Positions 53,301-64,000 of a stretch of 64,000 nucleotides of DNA are shown one piece after another; the stretch's first letter is position 1, and each line of letters opens with the position of its first letter. The notes below the pieces were generated by a model that was given only the letters and a program-made list of their open reading frames with translations, made no database searches and was not told where the DNA came from. Where the stretch lies: NCBI RefSeq assembly GCF_901933205.1, contig NC_044582.1, positions 14,117,820 through 14,181,819 on the forward strand, read 5' to 3'. This stretch comes from Camarhynchus parvulus. Taxonomy: Eukaryota; Chordata; Aves; Passeriformes; Thraupidae. A program made the translations under genes and the position numbers.

Positions 53301-54420
53301 CATCAGACTAGTGAATTATATCCCATTTAGCTGCTATTGTTTCTCCAAGTAGAATGAAGAAAACAGACACCAACCTTTTGTAGGTTCCCGCTGTTCAAAC
53401 ACACAACCTTTTACTCTAATTTCCTTTTACATCACTTGGTAAAAAGTGGGAAAAATTTTCCTGCTTAGCATGGTGTGCAAGACTACACTGCTGTTTTTTC
53501 AAGTTCTTTGTATGACACCTCTGTCACCTACAGCATGTTCTCATGCCAGTGTGAAAGCACAGGCAGCAGGAGCCTTTTCTCTCATTTCCCTCATTTGCAC
53601 CCTAATAGCCAGAGAATTCAGGGTCTGGGGGAAAGATGGCAAAACCAGGGAGAGTCTTGGAGGATGAGCAGTGCACAGTGACACCAGTGGGTTTACTACC
53701 TTCCTAGCTAGAAATCAAAGGGGAGCTTAATGTGCTGATTCTAAATTAAAACAAATGAAATGCAGGGTCTGACCATTTCCAAGAGTACCACTAGGGATTG
53801 AAAAAGACAGCACTTAGATGCAATGAGACATGGTTTAATTCTTTTGCAGTTTCATCCTGCTGTTTCAGCCCTAACCTTTCCAGGTCTGAAAAAGAAAGGG
53901 AGGAGCTCAAAGGTTTCGTTTCCCTTTTTTTTGGACAAGAAGAGGAACTGGATTGAACTTTGTTTCAGGGGCTGCATACACACTGTTAGAATTTTTTTTA
54001 AAAAATTCAAAAATCAAGCAAGAAAAGTATCAATTAAAAAGAAGACTGGTTTCTAAATTTGAACTGATATGACAGTCAAGATATACTGGTGAAAAAAAAA
54101 TCTGTACATTAAGGAGATAAATTTAAATAACCTGAAAACATAGAAACAAAGAGTTTGCATGGCTTATCAATACAATTCATTTTAAGTTAAGTTTTAATGC
54201 AAAATGAAATGTGTCACTGTGGCATCCTGCACCACAGAGAAAGTGAAAGAAATGTCTCAGGTCTGACTCAGCCCATGGGCTCCAGGACCAGCTGCAAACA
54301 CAGCAATGATGATACTAAAGATCTTTTTCCCCCTCTGCTGTTTTATGCCATGACTATTTTAACACCAAGGTTGGCTACATCTAAACATCTGTGTTATAGT
54401 TTTTCCCCTGTGGAGTTCTT

Positions 54421-54440
54421 TTTGTTTGTTTGTTTGTTTG
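54421..54440. repeat. Microsatellite (TTTG)5
   Basis: Five perfect TTTG units. Short simple repeat. Confidence 0.95.
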
Positions 54441-55146
54441 AACTACTTTGCAAAACCCCAAAATGCACAATTCTGCTTTAGCAGCTCCAAGTTCAATCAG
54501 GTGGATTATCTTCATGCCCACCTAAACCGTGCTCAGAATATGGAAACATTGATCATCCACTATGTAGAATTACAGAGATTTAAAAGGTAAGAAGTGAGGT
54601 TTAAAGGCATTAAAAGTTTGAGGAAACTGCTCCAATAAAGCACAGAAGAGTGTGAATTAGGCACTAATCACCACCACCACTCCACTCAAACCCAACAGGA
54701 GGGAAGTGGATGGATCTGAGGCTCCCCACAGCTCCAGTTTATGGGTCTGGGAAGGCACAGGTTGCTGGGGGTTTGCATCAGTCTGCCCCAGGTGTGGTGA
54801 CCCCATGGCTTCACTCAGGGCAGCAGAGCCCTGAGCCTTTCCTTCCAAGGCCAGCAATTCTGGGAAACTCCACCCTGCCCTTCTGCCCATCCCACCCAAG
54901 CTTCAAACACTCCAGTCACCATCGCCTGTGCAAGAGCTCGTACACAAAAGTCCTCCTACTACTGTTCCAAACTATTTAAAGACCCAACAGTGTACACAGA
55001 AACACAAATATCCTCTGTTTATTGGTCGACATAGAGCACCCAAACCTGAGCATCTACAATTAATGATCAATACCTGTACACACACATAATAATTTCTATA
55101 CAGACACTATTTAACCAAAGAATAAGGCAATTCAAAAATATCTAAA

Positions 55147-55190
55147 AACAAATTAAGAAAGAAAGAAAAAAAAAAGGAAAAATACAAAAG
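55147..55190. repeat. A-rich simple sequence
   Basis: Irregular run of AAGAAAG units and poly-A. Low-complexity intron sequence. Confidence 0.75.
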
Positions 55191-58100
55191 AGAACAGAAT
55201 TAACAGCCAAACAAAATACAACTGGGAATGCAGTTAAGCTGAGGTAAACCAGGAGCAGAACATATCTGATAATTGATCAAATCACACTGCCCAGCAGATT
55301 AGTGCCTGGTGAACAGAAGGGCTGAAGAGCACAGACACTCCAGAGTGCCAGCTATAAAGCAGAGTCTAATGAAATGATAAGCTATTTATGCAAAGCATTC
55401 ATGGCTATGACAATTCATTTGTACAGAGTGAAAATAGAGTAGAAATTTGTCAAAATGCAAATACAACAGTGACCTATTGATACAAGGTCAAAATGTGAAG
55501 GGGAGAAGCAAGTTCAGGAGACCAGGGCTACAATTACTGCAGTGTTCAACATTTCTCTCTTCACATTAAGATTTTTCCATCAAAAGGTAGATCTAAGCAA
55601 CTCATTAACATGAAGAAAAATGAATAAGACATTACTGAAAAGGAAGCCAGAAATACACATCTTATAATTTGAATTAAGATCTTCTGCTGGAGAATGTCTT
55701 TATCTTTCCAGGCAAAATAGCAAAGCAATTTTGTAGAATTTAATTGAGAAATAAGGCACACAAAAGGGCTGCTTATATGCATACCTCAGTAGGAGATACA
55801 GAATAGAAATAAGTCCTCTGAACAAAACTGAGCACTGCACATCAAACAATGTTGCCAAGTGCCACTGCTTGCCTATGAAATTTCATAGTTAAAACCATAT
55901 TTAAGGAAAGTCACATTGCTTCCCCAACAAAAAAGCAGTTACTTTTAAGTTACTATTGCTATGATGCACTAGACATAAATATATCCAAGCCAAAGCAAAA
56001 GGAAGCACTTGTATTTTTATTTGAAATTCAGTGATCTGGTTAAGACCTTGCTATTTTGACCACCAGGTTTAATTTTGAAAGGGTTTGAGCAGCTTTACTG
56101 TCCAGCAGCCATGAATAATTCTGTGCTTGAACACTTTTTATAGAAGTACATGAAGCAAAGCACCTCTGCAACCTGCAATGCACCTGTCCCTCACCAGCTT
56201 TATTACAGGGGCAAGTTAATGCAAGCTAAACAAACTGTACACTTCTCGACCCAGCTGACTTCTTGCTCTCTCTATCTGCACACACATAAAATTTTTTTCT
56301 CAAACATTTCAGTTTTGATGAGCAGCACAACAAATTGTTGTTGTCCTTTTCGGAGAGAAAACAATTGGATTGGGGATTCTTCCTGTGCCCAACACCATAC
56401 ATGCAATAGAAGCTTTTGAACACTTATGCAGCCCTTCAACAGCCTGTTTCAATAAGAATTCACCTTTTGCTTCAGCCAGATTACTTTTAGAAAATCTTTT
56501 TCAATACTGCAAGCATTACAGCCCATACAACAGAAAGAATTGCAATTATCAGCTGATAAAAAGAACTGATCTGGGAATGTTAAATTCACACATGCAAACA
56601 TACACCAAATGATTAACTCATTTATTTGGGATCACATTTTTGTCCCTTGGTAAAGAGCATAACATGTGAGAGAGGACTACAGGTGCTCAAGAAGAAGATA
56701 CCTGACAGGTTTCAGTTCAGTTCTTCCATCAGCTATTCCAGGAATTTATTACTGTCACAGGAGTTGTCTGCATAAGGCAGAGCAGAGTCAGAGCACCAGT
56801 GTAAGCTGCCTGCATTAAAGCCAGCAGCCTGCTGTGGTTGTCAGCCCCAGGAAATCATGTGTCTCTGAATGGTGTCCTCCCCAACTTTTTCCTTCTAATT
56901 CCTCACAATGGATTTTCTCCTCTTTTGCATTTTACAGCTTAAAACTCTATAAAGCTTGCCAGCTCCACCTTGGCTTTTCCTTGCTGGCAAATCATTAGAA
57001 ATGACTGGAATAGTTCTGTGCAAATAAACTCAACCTTCAGCTCACGTCAAAAGCCATTTTGAGGATTGTGTGCCCTGAAAATGAAAATTGTACCCAGTGC
57101 TTCCCTCTTCTAAGTCCTTCACCTAACCAAAGCTGCAGGCTTGATATTAAGCAAATTTCTGATTTCACAATGGAATCTCAATTAAATATGACAGGAAACT
57201 TTTTTTTTTTGCAATTTGACTTCAAATATTCTATGTGTCACAGTGTTAAGTGAGAACTGAAAATAGAAAAGATGAAAAAAAGCATGGCTTGTCATCACTG
57301 CCATAATTTCATTGAGAAAATATTACAGAAATATAAAAGTGAATGGATGTGGTTTTAGGAAGACAAGGTACTTTTTATTCAGTTTAAAGAGTGGCAAGAA
57401 AACTGATGGATAAACTTCTTAAGTACCCTGAGTTTTGTCAGGGGCTCACACCCTGCTGCTTTTTAGAAAGCTCCTGACTGCATTGCTATTCTTATGTGTC
57501 TTCTTTCACTGGTATGTTCCAAATGCCCATTTCTCCTTGCTAATATATAATAAAATGGTCTCCAACTCAGAAAAAAAAGTAATTTGTGCTGTGTAAGTAC
57601 CCAGTGACAACAGAAGTAAATGACAGAATGTGTGAGAGAGATACAAGCACATGATGATGAGGACAATCTTTAAAAGCACCCCTTCTTTTCTCCCTTTTTT
57701 TTTTTTGTCTAAAAAGACAAGATATTTTTCAAATGCCCCTAATTATGCTACTCTACTTGTAAATTATTGTGCCACTCTTTTCCAACCCTCCTGCCTGCTG
57801 AGATGAGAAGTTCAATGAACTATCAGCTGTCTTCCAACTTCATTCCTGCAGTACCAAGTGCCCTGAGCCTCACAAGTGCCAGCAGAAACATCCACGATAC
57901 AAATATACAGATTATTCATGCTGTACATACACAGTTGAACTGGTTTCTTCTTCAGGATAAAAACTTATTTTGGGCATAGATTTGTATCTGGTCTAACTTC
58001 TCCAAAATATATCTTGGGAAGCAACAGGGATCTTGGGAAACCCAAATAATCCCAGCTGTGCATCCTCATGTGATTGTGCACAAGCAGTTTAATGGTTCCA

Positions 58101-59264
58101 TTAGAGGCCAGTACCAGGCCCCCAAAAGCCTGCTTGCTGTACAGAACCTAAAATAATCACAAAGAGCAAATGTCAAGAGTTACTGTTATTACCATATGTA
58201 AAGTGCAGAACAAAATTATTTCCCATCAGTTTTGCTATGAAGAGAGCACGATTCAAGGATTACAGCTTTTGTGCTGAATAGCGTGTCTGAAATTAAAGGC
58301 AATTCAAAGTAGAACCAGCTAATAAAACAATAAAGCAAAAAAGTCTGCTGTAGAAAATAAACACAAACCAGCAGACCATGTAAACTGTCTGAGGCAAAAA
58401 GGCAGAATGGATTCCAGTCCTAACATTGGAGTATGTTGGTTAAAATGGCTGAAAAGCTTGTATCTTCTACATTGTAACTTACTCAAGAGCTGAGAGCATC
58501 TTGAGCTCCTTATTAGCTGCAGTAAAAATACCCCTAATGAAAGGACACAGAAAATTACTAGCACAAGTTTGAAGCTTTTTTCCAGATTGTAGGATTTGAG
58601 TCACATCTGTTAGTTCAACAATCAAAAAATCCCCAATCTTTTAACATCACTGTGTTAAGCATCCATTTTTTAAATATATATTGTATCTCCAACTGAACAC
58701 ATACTGTGGTTACAACCTGTTAAGCAGTCATATCTGCAATACACACTGTGGGCATTAAGCAAAGTATTCCTATATGCAGGACAGGGGAGCACTCCTTGTT
58801 TTACACATGAAAAATTTACATTTAGAAGGACATGTGGGATGCAAGCAGAGGGGAGGAGGAGAAACCAACCCACTGGATTGCCTGACCCAAGTGCTCTTAC
58901 ACTCTGGGCCATTGCAAAGAGCACCAGGGCCAGCAGTGGTCACAGAGAACACTCAGAGATGACACAGAGCAGTTCTAAACCAGTTTGTGAACACATTCTT
59001 TCATTCAGATTCCATCCTCTCAGTGTGGTTTTATCACACAGCACTATAATGATTTATTATACTATAAATTATTTCAAGACCAAAGACAAGAACTGTGCAT
59101 TGAAATGTGCAGAGCAACCAAGAAAAATCTCAAAATCTGTCAACAAATGAAGCTCATTTGGAAGACATTTAATACTAAGGGCAGCTATGAAACCACTCAG
59201 TGTAGAGCAGCAGGGAATTGGTGCTGTGGCACAAACTTGAATGTGTTAATTTAGGATTTCCCAT

Positions 59265-59824
59265 GTGTGCACCATGTCCTCGGGGGCATCAGGCACAGGA
59301 GCACCAGCTGGGCCAGGGAGGGGACTGACCTGCCACTTCAAGTCCTGGAGGCAGTTTTGGGTACCACAATATAAAAAAGACATTCAGCTATCAAAGAGCA
59401 TCCAAAGGAGGCCCATGAAGAGGGTGAAGGGTCTGGAGGGGCTGTGTGAGGAGCAGCTGAGGGCACTGGGTTTGTTCAGCTTGGAGGAGGCTGAAAGGTG
59501 ACCTCATTGTGGTCTTCAATACCCTCACGAGGGACAGCAGAGGATCTCCTTACTCTTGTGACCACTGACAGGACTCAAGGAGATGGCATGAAGCTGAGTA
59601 ACAGAAGTTTAGATTGGGTATCAGGAGAAGGTTTTTCACCCAGAAGGTGTTTGGGCACTGGAAGAGGCTCTCCAGGGAAGTGGTCACAGCACCAAGCCCG
59701 TGTGAGTTCAAGAACAGTTTGGATAGCACATGGTTTGACCCTTGGAATGTCCTGTACCTGGCCAGAAACTGCACTCAGTGATCCTGATGGGTCCCTTCCA
59801 ACTCAGGACATTCCATGATTATGA
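59265..59824 (+). mobile_element. CR1 LINE 3' portion, longest copy in the window
   Basis: About 560 bp. The plus-strand frame from 59265 gives FWVPQYKKDIQL and then VKGLEGLCEEQLRALGLFSL, the C-terminal region of CR1 ORF2 (family form near EERLRELGLFSLEKRRLRGD). The next stretch is frame-shifted and shows VTTDRTQGDGMKL, matching the SDRTRGNGLKL region. The tail GATGGGTCCCTTCCAACTCA and ATTCCATGATTATG is the CR1 3' terminus, so the 3' end is intact while the 5' part is missing. Frameshifts make it inactive. It is antisense to MAGI1. Confidence 0.93.
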
Positions 59825-62800
59825 CAATTGAAAGCTATTGCAAAGTCAGTATTTCTGCCCTTTTATCTTTCTCAGCACACAGATGAGAAGTTCTAGGTGG
59901 TTCGGCCGCCTGCATTGCTCACCCAAAAACTTTTAATAGTTATCAAGAAGGCATTATTTAATATCCTGGCATTGCTCTAGTACTACTAATCCAGCTGATT
60001 GTGTAACCCCATGTTATCTGAACACAAGCTAGCAGAAATGATGGCATTTTGAAAGAAAAGCCATCCATCCCCTCTCCTTTGCTAGAACAAATTCGGGCAG
60101 TTCTCAAAGTAACAACATGCCAAGACAGATTTCAACTCTTTGAAGATATTGATTCACAGTTCAACCACCTCAAGGACTTTTTTACTTGTAACAACCTTCA
60201 ATAAAACGTGCACCAATTTTTTCCTGTAACACAAACTGTCAGTTTCTGGAGGGCAAATGCTCAGTTTCCCACATTTCTTCCACTTTATTGTAGGCAAGGG
60301 GATTTGTCCTACTGAAGCACTGCTGAGAATTGATTTGGTTGTCATTCCAATTCATTACCAGTTGTAGGAGGAGAACCACTGGTTTTCCAAAACCTTTTTT
60401 ACCTTTTCCAAAAGGCAAAATATATTTTTATTTTCTGGGTAAGCAGGTTAAAATTAGAGTATAAAGGTTTTTGGCACTGGCATCCATTTACAATAACAAA
60501 AGCACCACAGTTTGAATCAAGGCTGCCATTGCACATGCACTGCTGTCCTATTTAATATTCTCTTCATGGCACTCCTAAGTACATTTGATCTCTTTGATAG
60601 CTTCTTGGCAATACTTTTTTATCAGAATCATTATTATCTAAAAATCTTTTAATTTTCATTTTAATACACATAAACTCACTGTGAAGCCAGCTTAAATACT
60701 GCTAAAGCCACTTGGAATAGGCAACTCAAATGTATTAATGCTACAAATTCTACCTGCTGAATGCAACGGTTTGAACTGCAGGTTGGGTGAAATAAAGATG
60801 CTGAGGAGCACATTGGTATTCTTAGTCAGTAATGGAAAGTTACTTTTCCCCTTTCCTAGTAAAGATTTCACCTTAAACAAGTCATCAGGGATCTACAGTC
60901 TGCATTTCATAATTACTTTTTTTCAGATGTTCATTTCACAAAAGAATCACAGGCTGTGGATAAATAGAATAATCTTTCAAGCTGAATTTATTGGCAGTAT
61001 TTTGTTCAGAAGTGACTTTTCTGGATCTCAGATCCAAAATTTTCATCACAATAATCATCTCACGTGTTGAAAATTTGTAAAAGAAGAAAATCACAGTATA
61101 CCCTAGAAAATACAAAGACCTTAATGTGGCATGTGCATTATCCAGAAAGATTCTGAAAGGTTTCCTCTTCTGTACCGAGAAATAAGGCAAAAAAATGAGT
61201 TCCAGGGACACCAAGATAAGAGTGACATGCAAGTCCTTGGACTAACTACAGTATGATTTATTTTAAATTGTTTCCACTTAGCTTCCCCCCTAGGTTTTGC
61301 TATGAGACACACACTTCCTGATACTTGGTACCGATTGTCAATTCAAATTAAATTAAACCCTAACAGCAAAGTCTGTAAGACCCAGGCTAGGAAGACTAAG
61401 AAAAAACTATTACTTGATATACTTGCAAAATAAATAATATTCTGCTGCTTTGGAGAAGCCTGGGACAGGAAGAGCAGAGCTGTCATCTGCTAGAACAGAG
61501 ATAAATTAGCATGGCTGTGTCAGAGAGCCCAATATAGGACATTGTATTATGTGCAGTCTCAGGATGTCTTAATAGCTTCTTGCTCTCCTGGAAGCTTAAA
61601 GCTCAGCCCAAATTCCACACACATAATTCTTCATCCTACATAATGAGGTGATTGTTGCATCGTTGACAAACGCAAAATAAAAAATTCAGGCTTCAGCTAT
61701 GAAATATGCTAACCAAGAATCAAAAATTATTAAACCCCAGCAACATGAGAGAACTGATTTACTTTGCATCCATGAAATGTTAAGTCATTTACATCGCAAG
61801 TGCAGAAACATCTCTAACAATCACGCTAACGACTTGCCTTAAAAAATTTCCAAACCTCTCTGTGCTCTCCCTGCCCAGAGGCTCCCAAGTGAAAGGAATC
61901 AAGGCTGGAGTCAAGTGCTGGTCGAGTGAAAGAGGTGAAGTGCATGAAGGAGAAAATAAGACCAGACATCACACAACACTTAGTTGTAGCTTAACTGACA
62001 GAGAGCATTGTTGTTGTCCAGTGATCTATGGGTAATATCTGTTTACTAAACAAACTCAAGACTCACAGAAATATCCCTTTGTCAATGTAATGATTTTCAC
62101 TGTTGTGAAGAACTAAAAGCTTAATGTTAGAGGATACTCATATCTGATTCTGCTGCTGGTAGATTTTAAAGTTACGTAGAAAAAAAAAATAACACTAATA
62201 TTATTCAAAGTGTGACACAAAATCTTCCTTTCAGCAAAAGCAGCTTTGTCATTCAGGGACACCCTCTGCAACAAAGCAACCCTATTTATAAACTGCCTGA
62301 AAAGCACCCAGAAGTTGATTTAGCAGCTGTACCTGAGACTGCAGCTGTGCCCAAACTCAGGGTACAGCAGTGCCCAGGGATGCTCCTGTGCCCTGGGCCA
62401 TGAGTTCCCATCTATTGAGCTGTCAGAAGCGTCCCTGGCACAATTTTGGCCTGTGCCAACTACAATTTTCTCATGCACTCACAGGCACAGTTTGAGAGCT
62501 GGCACAGTTTCCAGTCCTATGGGAATGTTTTGCAGGTTAAGAGACTTTTAATGGTATGGATGTGGGTCATTCTGTACCAGCTGGCCTCAGCTCCCAGAAC
62601 CTTCACAGACACATTTACAAGCTCAGAGATGACCTCCAATAGAATAGTAATTGCAAACTAAACCTTGCTGTGGGGACTTCCCTTTTCCTGACCACAACAG
62701 TTCTTGAGACACTTCATAACACTTTAAGTTAGTAAGTTTCTTAAAATAAATTCAGAGTGTGTTTAGTGACAGCCATTTCCAGTATTTATCTCCTAGAATG

Positions 62801-64000
62801 TCCTAGAAATTCAAGCTAAATAAACAAAAGCTTGTATCATTCCAAGTGCTCTGATAAATAGCTGCTGAAAACTTCAATGCTTCTGATTTGGAGAGCTTAC
62901 AGAAGCAAAGGCATTTATATTCTGAAGCTACATTTGTAAATTGTTCAAGCATCATACCATGACAACAATCTTATAGGATAAAATAATCTTTAATAACAGG
63001 GAGAGTAAGTCTATATTCATGCTCCTTGCTTCTAACAAGCATCAAAGCTGACTGTCCCTGGGACTCAATAGCAGTCTCTAAGTACTGGATTTAGAGCTGT
63101 AATGCTGCAAACCCTCACATATGTGAGCAACTTGGCACAGACAAGCTGCCTCACACCACTGCTTCTTATTCTCCTCCTGTACCCAGTCCTCCATGATATG
63201 TCCATAAAGTGTATCCTACATCTTAATAAACCTTATTACCATCAGTAGCACTGCCTGCAGAAACAATTCTTGCAGGACCACAGCACATTTGGCCCCATTA
63301 ACCTGAGTAAAACTACTCCAAGATGGAAAGAATCTCCAAATCTTGCATTCTCCATATAGACTGCACTACAGCTCAGGAAATAATGAAGGAATACCTCTGG
63401 GCATGCAGACAAACTCCTCCAGGATGGTAAAAGCCATCAGGTTTTGCTTCAGAGGAGTAAGAGGAGTGATGGGACATGCACTAACTGCCTTGGTGGCTTT
63501 GGAAGAGCTCAAATCCCCACAAATATCCTGGCTCTTGGCCATGCTGCTCCCAGGACAGCCTGCCTCCCCCTCTGCACCTCCTTCCACATCACAGCCCAAA
63601 CACAAAACTGGGCTCAACCTTACCTGAAACAGGACCTACATTTCTTCTCCTCAGCTAAATTTCTGAACCTGGAGATGAAGCTGCTGCAGAGCTTTCAGTA
63701 GCACTGTTGTTGCTACAGAGCAGAAACATCTCCTTACAACAGAGGCAGCTACAGAAAAATCAAATGGCTTTTTTGCTGCCTACCCATGAAAAGAATTGAA
63801 CCACAGCAACAAAGAAAAGAATTTATTACCATGGTTATTGCTGCTATTTCTAGACAACGTGAATGGGCTTTTTAGGCTTTCATGAGAGAATTTACAGACT
63901 CTGGGGCAAGCACACTGTTAGTAATTGCAGTTGCATTCTGCCACTTGAGTATTTTTGGCAATTGAACTGTCAGAAACCATTTGATAGAAAAATGTCTCTG
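59825..64000. other. Intronic sequence without genes
   Basis: I see no exon, transposon or RNA gene. The block 61740-61860 is AT-rich and non-repetitive, but nothing in it is diagnostic. Short overlapping open frames on both strands near 63.35-63.70 kb have no recognisable content. Confidence 0.65.

Larger units (their letters stand above)
47710..59264. other. Intronic sequence without genes
   Basis: Ordinary intron with poly-T and poly-A runs (48240-48282, 48969-48985, 57199-57210 and 57697-57708) and a (TTTG)5 run. No exon, RNA gene or clear transposon is visible. One possible conserved block (52960-53300) is listed. Confidence 0.68.

Overview
The window is vertebrate nuclear DNA, almost certainly from a bird. 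It is AT-leaning intronic sequence with sparse repeats. All clear transposon remnants are CR1 LINE pieces, including the avian CR1 3' end that reads ...GGTTTGGGTTGGAAGGACC when seen from the opposite strand. I see no mammalian SINE or L1. A passerine is plausible but I cannot prove the order.

Only one protein-coding exon is convincing: 36657-36773 on the minus strand, 117 bp, with a textbook acceptor and donor and phase 1 at both ends. Its peptide ([23 protein letters not shown]) matches the segment between the PDZ0 domain and the guanylate-kinase-like domain of MAGI1, a tight-junction and synaptic scaffold of the inverted MAGUK family. The rest of the window is therefore intron of a minus-strand MAGI1 gene: at least 27 kb of upstream intron on the right (36774-64000) and at least 36 kb of downstream intron on the left (1-36650). 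Neither neighbouring exon is visible.

Layout. 1-21 kb: intron with small satellites, a 16-bp perfect hairpin at 134-175, a CR1 tail near 5 kb and an ancient repeat plus CR1 cluster at 12.7-13.0 kb. 21.5-22.3 kb: a CpG island (about 55 CpGs in 730 bp by eye) with a GC box and three SOX-type motifs, the best candidate for an internal promoter or enhancer. 22.4-36.6 kb: plain intron, with a T/G-only tract at 35.07-35.26 kb. 36.7 kb: the MAGI1 exon. 37.6-38.1 kb: CR1 pieces. 46.6-47.7 kb: a 1.1-kb, 20-bp-unit minisatellite with 100-bp and 59-bp higher-order periods that is open in all three plus-strand frames. 59.3-59.8 kb: the longest CR1 copy, with recognisable ORF2 C-terminal remnants. Several AT-rich, homeobox-motif-rich blocks are listed as possible conserved non-coding elements at low confidence.

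I found no RNA gene, CRISPR array, operon or complete gene, and no sign of a new multi-gene system. The most unusual structures are the minisatellite and the orphan CpG island.
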